Part shown: in pieces, positions 9,464-17,559 of the stretch
Layout of the letters: each line of letters opens with the position of its first letter
How positions within the stretch are numbered: the stretch's first letter is position 1
Assembly (NCBI RefSeq): GCF_042652085.1
Contig: NZ_JBHSJF010000006.1
Location: forward strand, 1,550,001-1,614,000
Direction of reading: 5' to 3'
DNA from: Flaviflagellibacter deserti
Lineage (GTDB): Bacteria; Pseudomonadota; Alphaproteobacteria; Rhizobiales; Methylopilaceae
DNA: 64,000 nt
The notes under the pieces: generated by a model
The model's database searches: none
What the model was told of the DNA's origin: nothing
What the model saw: the letters and a program-made list of their open reading frames with translations, nothing else
Made by a program: the position numbers and the translations under genes

Positions 9464-9937
9464 ATGGAAAAGGTTCCGATGACCGCGGGCGGCCACACTC
9501 AGCTGGAAGTGGAGCTGAAACGCCGTTCGGCCGAGGAGCGCCCGCGGATTATTGCTGCCATTGCCGAGGCCCGCAGCCACGGCGACCTCTCCGAGAACGC
9601 CGAATATCACGCGGCGAAAGAGCAGCAGAGCCTGAACGAGGGTCGGATCGCCGAGATCGAGAGCATCCTCGCGCGCGCCGAAATCATCGATCCCACCAAG
9701 CTGAAGGGTGACACGATCACCTTCGGCGCGACGGTCAAGCTCGTTGACGAGGACACAGAGGAAGAGCGCACGTATCAGATCGTCGGCGAGTTCGAGGCCG
9801 ACGTGAAGCTCGGCCGCGTCTCGATCACCTCCCCGATCGCCCGCGCCCTTGTCGGCAAGAAAGTCGGCGACCAGGTCGAAGTGACCGCCCCTGGCGGCGC
9901 CAAGAGCTACGAGGTCCTCGACATCCGCTTCGCGTGA
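9464..9937 (+). CDS. greA: Transcription elongation factor GreA
   Basis: Rescues backtracked RNA polymerase by stimulating cleavage of the nascent RNA 3' end. The 157-residue length is normal for the family. The N-terminal coiled coil carries the tip signature GDLSENAEYHAAKEQQ, with the acidic residues that enter the polymerase secondary channel. The C-terminal FKBP-like domain includes the conserved ITSPIARALVGKKVGD. It lies downstream of carB on the same strand and could share its transcript. The following hairpin at 9962-9990 may attenuate read-through. Confidence 0.97.
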   Translation: MEKVPMTAGGHTQLEVELKRRSAEERPRIIAAIAEARSHGDLSENAEYHAAKEQQSLNEGRIAEIESILARAEIIDPTKLKGDTITFGATVKLVDEDTEEERTYQIVGEFEADVKLGRVSITSPIARALVGKKVGDQVEVTAPGGAKSYEVLDIRFA

Positions 9938-9961
9938 GCCGTTTAGATTCTCTCAACCTCT

Positions 9962-9990
9962 CCGGGCCTAGCGTTCGCGCCTTGGCCCGG
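9962..9990 (+). promoter_or_regulatory. GC-rich hairpin after greA, alternative to the tRNA-like fold
   Basis: CCGGGCC (9962-9968) pairs with GGCCCGG (9984-9990), enclosing an inner GCG-TTCG-CGC stem. No T-tract follows. The 3' arm is the same segment that forms the 5' acceptor strand of the tRNA-like element, whose other partner CCGGGCC is at 10051-10057. The two structures are therefore mutually exclusive on one transcript. Confidence 0.45.
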
Positions 9991-10061
9991 TGGGGGAGCG
10001 GCTACTCCGAGACGCGGCAGTGTCTTTACAACTCTGGTTCAAGTCCAGAGCCGGGCCTCCA
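9984..10061 (+). tRNA. Degenerate tRNA-like element with encoded CCA
   Basis: The segment folds as a tRNA: acceptor GGCCCGG/CCGGGCC (9984-9990 with 10051-10057), TG, D-stem GGGG/CTCC with loop AGCGGCTA, and T-arm CTCTGG/CCAGAG around TTCAAGT. It then has T as discriminator and CCA at 10059-10061. The anticodon arm is wrong: AGACG/TGTCT closes on a 6-nt loop CGGCAG, which lacks the near-universal U33. The T-stem or acceptor is one pair too long. I assign no isotype. It may be a pseudo-tRNA or a regulatory tRNA mimic; it ends 24 nt before the next gene. Confidence 0.5.
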
Positions 10062-10085
10062 ATTTTCTCGTTCCGGACGCGCCGG

Positions 10086-11165
10086 ATGACGCCGCCGTCG
10101 ACAGAGGTGGACGTGCGGCGCGTCGAGGTGATCGCGCCTAATTTCAAGCGCCGCCTGTCGGGTGTGACCTCGACGCTGGAGCGTGTCGTACCGGAACAGG
10201 CCCGCTCAGTCGCCATCGCCGCACTCGGCCCGGGACTGTCGGCATCCCTGCCGAAGCTTCGATGTCATCAGCTTGCGGGATTATGGCGCGCTCCGGCCGA
10301 CCGGCCGTTCCGGATCTGGCACGCCCGACGCAACATCGAAATGCTCGCCGGCATTCTCCTGCGCGACTTGTTGCGCATGCCGCTCCGGCTGGTCTTCACC
10401 TCGGCGTCGCAGCGCAGGCATACCGGCTGGACCCGCTTTCTGATCGGCCGGATGGATGCGGTGATCGCAACCTCCTCCGCGACCGCGTCTTATCTCGAGC
10501 GGCCATCGACGGTGATCCGCCACGGCATCGATCTCACGCAGTTCAAGCCACCGCCGGATCGGACTGAAACTCGCCGGATGCTCGGCCTTCCCGACCTGCG
10601 GCTCGTCGGCTGCTTTGGCCGCATCCGGGCGCAAAAAGGCACCGACGTCTTCGTCGAGGCGATGCTCGCTCTGCTCCCTGCCCGCCCGGATGCCGGCGCG
10701 GTCGTGCTCGGCCGCGCGACCGGACCGCATGCGTCGTTTCTCGACGCATTGAAGACCCGCGTGGCTGATGCCGGACTGAGCGACCGGCTGCTGTTCGCCG
10801 ACGAAGTACCGCCAGAGCAAACACCGCGCTGGTATCAGGCGCTCGACGTCTATGTAGCGCCGCAGCGCTGGGAAGGCTTCGGCGTCACGCCGCTCGAAGC
10901 GATGGCGACCGGCATGCCCGTGGTGGCGACGACCGTCGGAGCGTTCCCGGAACTCCTCGTCGATGGAGAGAGCGGTTTCCTGGTGCCGCCCGGCGACGTC
11001 CCGGCGATGACGAGCGCTATCGCAACGCTGCTCGACGATATGGACCGTTCCGCTGCGATGTCGCGGCAGGCACGGACACATGTCGCCGCGTTCAGCCTCG
11101 CCGGCGAGGCTGAGGCCATCAACGCCGTTTATCGCGGGCTCTGGGAGCGGAACAGCTCGATATAG
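10086..11165 (+). CDS. lpcC: Glycosyltransferase family 4, LpcC-like LPS-core mannosyltransferase
   Basis: Resembles LpcC of Rhizobium, which transfers mannose to the Kdo of the lipopolysaccharide inner core at the inner face of the cytoplasmic membrane. The family-like stretches are VEVIAPNFKRRLSGVTST near the start, WHARRNIEM, and SQRRHTGWTRFLIGRMDAVIATS. The GT4 donor site is EGFGVTPLEAMATGMPVVAT, with a Glu pair for the nucleotide sugar. The start MTPPSTEVD was chosen because the 32 upstream in-frame residues overlap the tRNA-like element. Its last 37 nt overlap the convergent glycosyltransferase gene. The symbol rests on remembered similarity, so the exact donor sugar is inference. Confidence 0.75.
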   Translation: MTPPSTEVDVRRVEVIAPNFKRRLSGVTSTLERVVPEQARSVAIAALGPGLSASLPKLRCHQLAGLWRAPADRPFRIWHARRNIEMLAGILLRDLLRMPLRLVFTSASQRRHTGWTRFLIGRMDAVIATSSATASYLERPSTVIRHGIDLTQFKPPPDRTETRRMLGLPDLRLVGCFGRIRAQKGTDVFVEAMLALLPARPDAGAVVLGRATGPHASFLDALKTRVADAGLSDRLLFADEVPPEQTPRWYQALDVYVAPQRWEGFGVTPLEAMATGMPVVATTVGAFPELLVDGESGFLVPPGDVPAMTSAIATLLDDMDRSAAMSRQARTHVAAFSLAGEAEAINAVYRGLWERNSSI

Positions 11166-12157
11166 GCGTCCGTGATCGCATCGAGCGAGAAGCGGGCCGC
11201 GAGCGTTTGCGTGCCGCCCGCGACGAGCGATGCGCGCAAAGCCGGATCGGCCTCCAGTCTGGCGAGAGCTTGGGCGAGCCCGTCGGCATCCTCGACGTCG
11301 AACATCAGACCGTCCTCGCCGTCCGTCATCATCCAGCGCGGGCCTTCGGCACGCGAGGAGACGACCGGCCGACCGATCGACCATGCTTCCAGGATGACAT
11401 TGCCCAGGGGTTCATGCAGTGACGGCACGACGAACGCATCGGCCGCCGCGACGAAGGGTGAGGTATCGGCCTGCCAGCCGGCGAAACGGACACGATCGGC
11501 GATGCCGAGCGCGACGGCCTGCTGCTCCAGCGCCTGCCGCTCCTCGCCGTCACCAACGATCCAGACCCAGGCCCGCGGCAGCCGGGCCGCCGCATCGAGC
11601 AGCGTGTGAAACCCCTTCCGGCGGACGAAGCGCCCGGCGCCGACAATAAGGAACGCGTCGTCCGGCGTTTGAAGTGTCGAACGTGCGACCGGCGCCGCAG
11701 CATGCGCTCGGGTAAAATTGGAAATCACCTCGACCGGCTTTTGCCAACCGAGCTCGCGCACCCGCTGGGCTATGTCCGGCGTGTTGCAGACGATCGTGTC
11801 GGTGTTGGTGAAATATTCGAGGCGCAGCGGAAAATCGCCGAGCCGCGAGATCTTGATGCAACCCTGGTAGGACGGAAGGAAGCGGCTCGCGCGCGGCGCC
11901 CAGGCCATGATCGCATCAGGCTGGAAATTGCCGATCTTCCGCTTCAGCTTGGCCGCGAGCCAGAACCGGTAGAGCGAAATCCGGTTGAACGTACCCTCAT
12001 TGATATGGGCCGCGTTCTCGATGTCCTTCTTCCAGACGCGGTTCGGGCGGATGAACGCCCACTGCTCGACGCCCTTGCTCGCCAGACCGTTGACCAGATT
12101 GACGAAAAACCGCTCGGACCCGCCGTCCTTGCCGAAATGGATATGGATGACCTTCAA
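11129..12157 (-). CDS. Glycosyltransferase family 4
   Basis: A GT-B fold transferase of about 342 residues, probably for LPS core or O-chain assembly. The N-terminus (KVIHIHFGKDGGSERFFVNLVNGL) holds the acceptor-side glycine loop, and the C-terminal half has FVVPSLHEPLGNVILEAWSIGRPVVSSRAEGP with the conserved Glu residues. No ATG lies at the domain start. TTG at 12157-12155 is the best start: it sits 2 nt after the stop of the upstream GT2 gene and has GGGA seven bases before it. The 3' end overlaps the convergent LpcC-like gene by 37 nt. Confidence 0.8.
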   Translation of the reverse strand: MKVIHIHFGKDGGSERFFVNLVNGLASKGVEQWAFIRPNRVWKKDIENAAHINEGTFNRISLYRFWLAAKLKRKIGNFQPDAIMAWAPRASRFLPSYQGCIKISRLGDFPLRLEYFTNTDTIVCNTPDIAQRVRELGWQKPVEVISNFTRAHAAAPVARSTLQTPDDAFLIVGAGRFVRRKGFHTLLDAAARLPRAWVWIVGDGEERQALEQQAVALGIADRVRFAGWQADTSPFVAAADAFVVPSLHEPLGNVILEAWSIGRPVVSSRAEGPRWMMTDGEDGLMFDVEDADGLAQALARLEADPALRASLVAGGTQTLAARFSLDAITDAYIELFRSQSPR

Positions 12158-12159
12158 AA

Positions 12160-12978
12160 CTAGATCCCGTCTAGCGGAGGCTCCTTGGATGGATGCGCGA
12201 TCAGCGCATGCCGCTGCCAGATCTTGGCCTCCGTCATGAACGAATAAACCGCCCCCGTCATCGCCTGGATAAAGCCGGCCCACCCGCAAAGGAAGAGCCA
12301 TCGGCCGAAATAGAGACGAAGGAAATAATAGGGCGGGTTGAACACCAGCTTCGCCCAGCGAGGCTTTTCGCCCTGATCGAACAGTTGGTCCGCCTTGAGG
12401 GTCGAATAGGCGTTCTCCTTCAGGATCTGCTCATCCAGGGGCAAGGGACGGAAGTGAAGAAGGCTGCCGGGTCGCGCACTCTTCACGCGGCCCTCCACCG
12501 AAATGCCTTCATGCACCCGTTTGGACAGATCGTAGGCGCCGGCACCGCGGCGAACGAGACGGAGATTGGGCCGCTCGAAGACATAGGTTGGCGTATAGCC
12601 GAACCCGACGAGAAAGGGCCGACGGCGGATACGCCAGGCAACGGCTTCATCTTCGGCCAGCAAACGGGGCAGATGTTCTCTCAATTGCAGATCCAACCGC
12701 TCGTCGGCGTCGATGTTCAGGCACCAAGGCTGCGTGCACTGCTCCAGCGCGAACTGCTTCTGCGCGGCATAGCCCGGCCAGCCGCGCTGGAACACCTTGA
12801 TCGGAAATCCCTCTTCGCGCAGCCGCTCCAGTAGGTCGAGCGTGCCGTCCGTCGACCCCGAATCCACGACGATAATTTCGGCGCACAGATCGAGGCTGCG
12901 GATGCAGGGCTCGATGTAGTGCGCTTCGTTCTTGCAGATGATGAAAGCCGAGAGAGGGAGTCGTGTCGGCGTGGCCAT
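12160..12978 (-). CDS. Glycosyltransferase family 2, WaaE/KdtX-like
   Basis: A GT-A transferase of 272 residues. LSAFIICKNEAHYIEPCIRSL, IIVVDSGSTDGTLDLL and LNIDADERL give the nucleotide-sugar pocket and the DxD-type metal site. The segment FLCGWAGFIQAMTGAVYSFM near the C-terminus is hydrophobic and may dock on the membrane. The architecture is that of the inner-core LPS glucosyltransferases WaaE/KdtX. The start MATPTRLPLSAF follows GGGGGCGC. It is coupled to the downstream GT4 gene with a 2-nt gap. Confidence 0.8.
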   Translation of the reverse strand: MATPTRLPLSAFIICKNEAHYIEPCIRSLDLCAEIIVVDSGSTDGTLDLLERLREEGFPIKVFQRGWPGYAAQKQFALEQCTQPWCLNIDADERLDLQLREHLPRLLAEDEAVAWRIRRRPFLVGFGYTPTYVFERPNLRLVRRGAGAYDLSKRVHEGISVEGRVKSARPGSLLHFRPLPLDEQILKENAYSTLKADQLFDQGEKPRWAKLVFNPPYYFLRLYFGRWLFLCGWAGFIQAMTGAVYSFMTEAKIWQRHALIAHPSKEPPLDGI

Positions 12979-13007
12979 GCGCCCCCGGTTCAGTAAAGAG
13001 AGAAAGA

Positions 13008-13262
13008 ATGGATCTTTCGGGCGCACTCCATGGCAAAACATACGATTTGACGCAACCAAGTTTCATCGCAGGCGAGCGCAGCGAATTTAGAGACTTTATC
13101 GAAGGCTGGCTGAATTGCGTTGACAGGCTCTCGGCCTCCCAGTCGATGCGCCGCGGCCTCTATGAAGCGGTTCAACTTCGATCAAGCCATTCTGTATTTG
13201 CTGGGCGAAGGACCAATTGGTACCAGTCGATCGACCATGATCGGCCTTGCTGCAGTATCTGA
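13008..13262 (+). CDS. Possible small protein of unknown function
   Basis: A frame of 84 codons lies in the 290-nt gap between two divergent glycosyltransferase genes. It starts MDLSGALHGKTYDLTQPSF and has an AGAGAAAGA purine tract just before the ATG. Codon use is less GC-biased than in neighbours, as in the next three genes. I recognise no family and see no membrane segment. It ends six bases before the next start codon. It may be only part of the promoter region. Confidence 0.25.
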   Translation: MDLSGALHGKTYDLTQPSFIAGERSEFRDFIEGWLNCVDRLSASQSMRRGLYEAVQLRSSHSVFAGRRTNWYQSIDHDRPCCSI

Positions 13263-13268
13263 GAGTGA

Positions 13269-14291
13269 ATGATGGTTCGCCGGACGGAGAGCGCGTATCC
13301 ATTTCCTGGTGGCCGCCCTCGCGTGCCGACCATTCATCGAATCCGGGCTGCATTCAGGGCATTCGGGGATTTGTTTCCCGGGATGCGATATAAAAAGATC
13401 AGAATCCAGCAGGTCGGGAAAGCGTTTCGCGCACTGAATGAGGACGACGTTGCGCTGATTACGTTGACCCACAACGACAAGCGCCTGCTCCAGCCGTTTC
13501 TGACTCACTATCGCCAACTCGGCGTCACTCGGTTTCTCATCGTTGACGATCGATCGACTGACGGAACGAAAGAATTCCTCTCGCAGGAACCTGATGTCGA
13601 TCTCTATGAATCGAATTGCCGATACAGCGATGCCTATCGTGGTCGCGCCTGGCGCCAGATCCTGGTCAATCGATACGGCCGAGGTCGCTGGTACTTGAAT
13701 GTCGATTCCGACGAATTTCTCGTATTCGCAGCCGCGCCGAGCTTGCCTCAGCTAATATCGTGGCTCGAAAAACGGGGTATAAGGCATATGCCGGCTCCCA
13801 TGCTGGACATGTATCCTCCGGGATATGTCGAAGCGGCCGATTATGCCTTCCCGCGCGATGGTATGCCTTGGACTATCGCCAGCCTGGTAGATGAGGACGG
13901 ATATGACCTGAGGGCGGGCGCTCGCGCCTGGAGCTTGAAGGGCGGGGTTCGGCAACGCTTTTTCCAAAGCAAAGCCGAACTAATGAAATATCCTCTAATG
14001 CATTGGGATTCTCTCACCAGACTGGACAAGAGCATACATTTCCCAAACCCCTACTGGAGAAACTTCTCCGCTCCGGCAGGAGCACTTCTGCATTTCAAAT
14101 TCTTCTCAGGCTTCTCGGATGATTTTGCCGAAGTCGTCCGCAACGGCCAACATTTTGGCGGCGGACAGATATACCAGGATATACTTGAGAAAATTCAACA
14201 ACCCGCTCAGATAGTACTGGAAACGGCAACATCGATTACCTATACGGGCGCGAGGAAACTCGCTCGGATGGGTTTCTTCTCGGTGGAATAA
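13269..14291 (+). CDS. Glycosyltransferase family 2-like (Glyco_tranf_2_4 type)
   Basis: A 340-residue protein with the GT-A start ALITLTHNDKRLLQPFLTHYRQLGVTRFLIVDDRSTDGT at about residues 58-95 and the metal-binding YLNVDSDEFL near residue 145. These are hallmarks of the family-2 transferases that act on capsule or O-antigen. The first 40 or so residues are variable, so a later start at 13383 is possible. Codon use is visibly less GC-rich than in housekeeping genes here, which suggests transfer of the whole 13-17.5 kb block. It is followed on the same strand by the FkbM gene. Confidence 0.75.
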   Translation: MMVRRTESAYPFPGGRPRVPTIHRIRAAFRAFGDLFPGMRYKKIRIQQVGKAFRALNEDDVALITLTHNDKRLLQPFLTHYRQLGVTRFLIVDDRSTDGTKEFLSQEPDVDLYESNCRYSDAYRGRAWRQILVNRYGRGRWYLNVDSDEFLVFAAAPSLPQLISWLEKRGIRHMPAPMLDMYPPGYVEAADYAFPRDGMPWTIASLVDEDGYDLRAGARAWSLKGGVRQRFFQSKAELMKYPLMHWDSLTRLDKSIHFPNPYWRNFSAPAGALLHFKFFSGFSDDFAEVVRNGQHFGGGQIYQDILEKIQQPAQIVLETATSITYTGARKLARMGFFSVE

Positions 14292-14352
14292 GCGTGTGGC
14301 CATTCTTGGCACGAACGGCTCCGGTGACCGCATTTTATGCTAAGCGAGCCCG

Positions 14353-15057
14353 ATGACCGGCATCCTGACCAATCTCCGCGCCCTGACGCTTCGAGCTCTA
14401 CGGGCGAGGACCGCGACGATCGACGGCGTTCTCGTCAGCACCGACCCGAATGACCCTCTTCTGAGGCCTATCCGGGCAAAAATCTTCAAGGGAGTGTATG
14501 AGGCGCCCGAACGTGCGCTGCTGAAAATGTTGCTCACCCCCGAAGACCGCGTCCTGGACATAGGCGCGTGCACCGGCCTCATCGCATCGCTTTCAGCAAT
14601 GACGGTCGGTAGTGAAAACGTCGTAGCCTACGAAGCCAATCCGAGGCTTCAGAAACTCATACTGTGCAATTTCGCACTCAACGGAGTCTCCCCGCATTTG
14701 CACATGAAAGCCATCACGGCCGATGGCAGGGCCGTCACCCTTCACATTACCGGCAACCTATTTTCATCGAGCCTCATTGACCGCCAACACCAGACCGATA
14801 CCGAGAGCATACCGAGCGAGCCAATCGCCGCCGTCCTCGAAAAAGAGAGGCCAACGCTCGTATCCATGGATGTCGAAGGAGCGGAGGAGGAATTAATTGG
14901 TGCCACCGAATTCCCCGGTGTACGGAAAATACTGATCGAAACTCATCCACATATTGTTGATCCGGAGCAGCCGGCGCGAGTGGTTCGTAGACTTGCTGCG
15001 CTCGGCTTCCAGCAACTCCGAACGGAGGGAGATTCTCTTGCACTGATCAGATCTTGA
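14353..15057 (+). CDS. FkbM-family methyltransferase
   Basis: A 234-residue SAM-dependent O-methyltransferase of the FkbM class, common in polysaccharide loci where it methylates a sugar hydroxyl. RVLDIGACTGLIASLSA is motif I, VVAYEANP is the acidic post-I loop, and PTLVSMDVEGAEEELI is the FkbM signature (DVEGAE). LIETHP follows in the C-terminal part. It lies between a glycosyltransferase gene and a decayed glycosyltransferase, so its sugar substrate may no longer be made or may be shared with the minus-strand operon. Confidence 0.85.
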   Translation: MTGILTNLRALTLRALRARTATIDGVLVSTDPNDPLLRPIRAKIFKGVYEAPERALLKMLLTPEDRVLDIGACTGLIASLSAMTVGSENVVAYEANPRLQKLILCNFALNGVSPHLHMKAITADGRAVTLHITGNLFSSSLIDRQHQTDTESIPSEPIAAVLEKERPTLVSMDVEGAEEELIGATEFPGVRKILIETHPHIVDPEQPARVVRRLAALGFQQLRTEGDSLALIRS

Positions 15058-15096
15058 TCGGCGCAGCAGAAGCAAAATCCAAGTTAGGGATTCCGT

Positions 15097-15940
15097 GTGA
15101 CAAAGACAAAGCTGATCGTCGCCTTTCCAATTTACAACGGCGCGAAGACCATGGAACAGAGTCTCCAATGCATCGCAGATCAGACTATCGAGATTTCCGG
15201 GCGATAATTGTCGAGAATAAGTCGACTGATGACACGCTACTCATTGCTCGAAAATTCTGCGAAAAAGACTCCCGTTTTGAACTGATCGAAAACGAGTTTC
15301 ATCGAGACGCCATCGCAAATTTTCCCACACGATCGAACTGGCGAGCGCTCGTGGCGAATATTTCTGCCTGCGTGCCTGCGACGATCTCTCCACCCCTGGC
15401 TTTCTCAAGTCCCTCCTTGCGGCGCTCGAAGCCGATCCAAGCAAAATGCTGGCCGTCGGCTCGGTCGACCGTTATGAGCCGGACGGTATCAAACACCTGA
15501 CCCCGAAATCCGATATCTTCGACTTCGGGAGCAAGCTCGCCGCGGGTGACCTTCCACGAGGTCTGATCTTTCCCTCGGAATGGTTCTACGGCGTGGTCCG
15601 CTCCGCCGGCGGCGCGGAGATCATGTTGCGTCGCTGGCCCGAACTCGGTCGCGCCTAGTGTGCGGCGTCATATACGATAGCGGAATTCGTCGTCCGGGAT
15701 TTGGTCACCTACGTCCCCGAAGAAAAGTATCTCTTCTTCCGGGGTTCAGACTCGGAAAATTTATACAAGGCCAAAGCTTGGAAAGAACGCCTTTCCCAAC
15801 GCTGGCTCTATACGATGGGGTGTTTCCGAGTTCGCGATTTCCTCCCGCCTCTTTCGGTGCGCACCCGTTATAAGCTGTTCCGGATGTTTTGGCGTGATGC
15901 TCGTCGTAAGACCGGCTATCGCCTGCTAGGCAAACTCTGA
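15097..15940 (+). pseudogene. Glycosyltransferase family 2, broken by two frameshifts and a stop
   Basis: From GTG at 15097 the sequence reads VTKTKLIVAFPIYNGAKTME, a GT2 start, then stops at about 15208. One base out of frame from about 15186 it continues YRDFRAIIVENKSTDDTLLI to FHRDAIANF. Near the AAATTTT run at 15317 it shifts again and continues ELASARGEYFCLRACDDLST to the TAG at 15656-15658. The same frame then resumes through TIAEFVVRDLVTYVPEEKYL to the end at 15940. Each break is compatible with one missing base plus one nonsense change. The product is probably not made intact. Confidence 0.8.
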
Positions 15941-15965
15941 CCCCATCCAGCGATCCTCGCCGGCG

Positions 15966-16742
15966 TCACCGCCGGCGGAGAAAACCATCTGGTGCGACCG
16001 TCACTTGCAGCTTCCTCTGAAGCTCAAGGTCCAACTCAAATTCATCGTGTTTTGCCAGAAACTTATGGACGGCCGTTTTGGGGTTGTTTCCAACGTCCCA
16101 AGGTCGAGATAGGAAAAAACCCTTCGGCATGTCCTCGACAAAGGTGTCGAAGACAACACAGTAACTGCCGCTCGAAACGAGGCCCGCGTAGGCTTCCAGT
16201 TCCGCAAGAACATGATCTTGCGTGTGCATGCTGTCGAGAAACACCATGATCCTGTTGTATTTTTGAGCAATCTCACGCACGGACGATACTATTTGGGGGT
16301 CGATGGAAGAACCCAGGATGAGGTTGAACCTATTTGCCAACGGATGGGCTTCGAGGGCCGCACGATTGTGCGATCGGATGTCGATATCGACCCCGATGAC
16401 CATTCGCTTCGGAGCTTGTGGATCCAGAAGCTCACCCGTCTCGGCCGCATCACACAGATCGAGAAGCGCCAGAAGCGAGGCGCTCAGGATCAGCGATCCG
16501 CCGTGAGCGATTCCGGTCTCTATGATCAAATCAGGTCGGACTGACCAAATGAGTTCCTGAACAGCGATGATGTCGCTCGGATATTGAATGATCGGTCGGC
16601 CCAGCCATTCAAAATTGTATACGTACTGCCGCGCCATCGACTCTCGGAGCCAGTCTTGCGACAGCCTATTGAACGACTCGTCGGAACCATAGGAGGCAAT
16701 GCGAGCACTCTTTTCATGTTTGAACTGAGAGACCGGATCCAT
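15966..16742 (-). CDS. CmcI/cephalosporin-hydroxylase-family SAM methyltransferase
   Basis: A 258-residue protein of the CmcI family (named for cephalosporin biosynthesis but mostly SAM-dependent O-methyltransferases). PDLIIETGIAHGGSLIL is motif I and VIGVDIDIR the acidic loop; IMVFLDSMHTQDHV supplies the metal-binding Asp and His. The tail FDTFVEDMPKG is also typical. In surface-polysaccharide clusters such enzymes methylate rhamnose or other deoxyhexoses, so O-methylation of the sugar made by this operon is the likely role (inference). It is the last gene of the seven-gene minus operon, 4 nt after the reductase gene. Confidence 0.8.
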   Translation of the reverse strand: MDPVSQFKHEKSARIASYGSDESFNRLSQDWLRESMARQYVYNFEWLGRPIIQYPSDIIAVQELIWSVRPDLIIETGIAHGGSLILSASLLALLDLCDAAETGELLDPQAPKRMVIGVDIDIRSHNRAALEAHPLANRFNLILGSSIDPQIVSSVREIAQKYNRIMVFLDSMHTQDHVLAELEAYAGLVSSGSYCVVFDTFVEDMPKGFFLSRPWDVGNNPKTAVHKFLAKHDEFELDLELQRKLQVTVAPDGFLRRR

Positions 16743-16746
16743 AACT

Positions 16747-17559
16747 CTACTCTCTCGCCGCCTGACGGCTCGCGTCTATTATGAGGGGGATATAATCGAG
16801 GATAGACTGAGCCTCGAACGGAAATTCGCCTTTGAGACGTGAAACCGAAATGTCCGGGAAATCCATTCCCGGGGCGCTTTTGGCCTGCACGATGTCGCAC
16901 CCCGTAAGTTGCTGCAGCCTCTCCAATATTTCGGCATGACGAATGCTCTTTCCCGAAGCCACGTTGTAGACCCGATGTTCCCCGTTGTCGGCGATGAGCG
17001 TGAGCAGGGAAACGACATCCTCGATCGCAATATAGTCTTTGGAGGATTCCGGACTCGATTGCAGCTCTATCCGCCCACGTACGGCTTCACGAATTACAGC
17101 CATCAGAAAATTGCTCGACTCAAGATCGAGGCCGACGACGTTTGATAGTCGCGCTATTCGCACTCTCGGATTTGCCTGAGCCAGGCACAGGGCCTCCCCG
17201 GCGACCTTCGAGATATTGTAAAGGTCATCGGGAGCGTTTGGCCTCACACGAATCTCTTCGTCTTCAGATGCGGACCGAAGTCCTGCGTAGATACGTGTCG
17301 AAGACAGGTACAGAAGGCTGTCGAAGGCTCCTACTGACAGTATTCTGGCGAGGTAGGAAACATGCGCATCGATCGTCTCGAATGGCCGCCACCTAAAATC
17401 GGCGGTTAGGCCGGCACAATAGAAAACCTGTCCCAGCGGTCGGCTCAGGACTTCTTCGCTACCCTTCTTTGGCACGAAGACGTCTCGCCCCAGACTTTTC
17501 AAATGACGTACCAGATGGCTTCCGATGAAGCCGGTGCCCCCGATTACCGTCGAGATCAT
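16747..17559 (-). CDS. NAD-dependent sugar epimerase/reductase
   Basis: An extended-SDR protein of 270 residues, short for the family. GGTGFIGSHLVRHL binds NAD(P), and YLSSTRIYAG plus LYNISKVAGE give the catalytic Ser and Tyr-x-x-x-Lys. It may reduce the C4 keto group of the 6-deoxy-4-ketohexose made by RfbG after methylation, or epimerise it. Its start overlaps the stop of the acetyltransferase gene (ATGA), so translation is coupled. The exact product sugar cannot be read from sequence. Confidence 0.8.
   Translation of the reverse strand: MISTVIGGTGFIGSHLVRHLKSLGRDVFVPKKGSEEVLSRPLGQVFYCAGLTADFRWRPFETIDAHVSYLARILSVGAFDSLLYLSSTRIYAGLRSASEDEEIRVRPNAPDDLYNISKVAGEALCLAQANPRVRIARLSNVVGLDLESSNFLMAVIREAVRGRIELQSSPESSKDYIAIEDVVSLLTLIADNGEHRVYNVASGKSIRHAEILERLQQLTGCDIVQAKSAPGMDFPDISVSRLKGEFPFEAQSILDYIPLIIDASRQAARE

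Noticed and set aside
15097..15940. Two or three separate small genes
   Set aside because: The fragments read in order as one GT2 protein; splitting it would need starts without ribosome sites.
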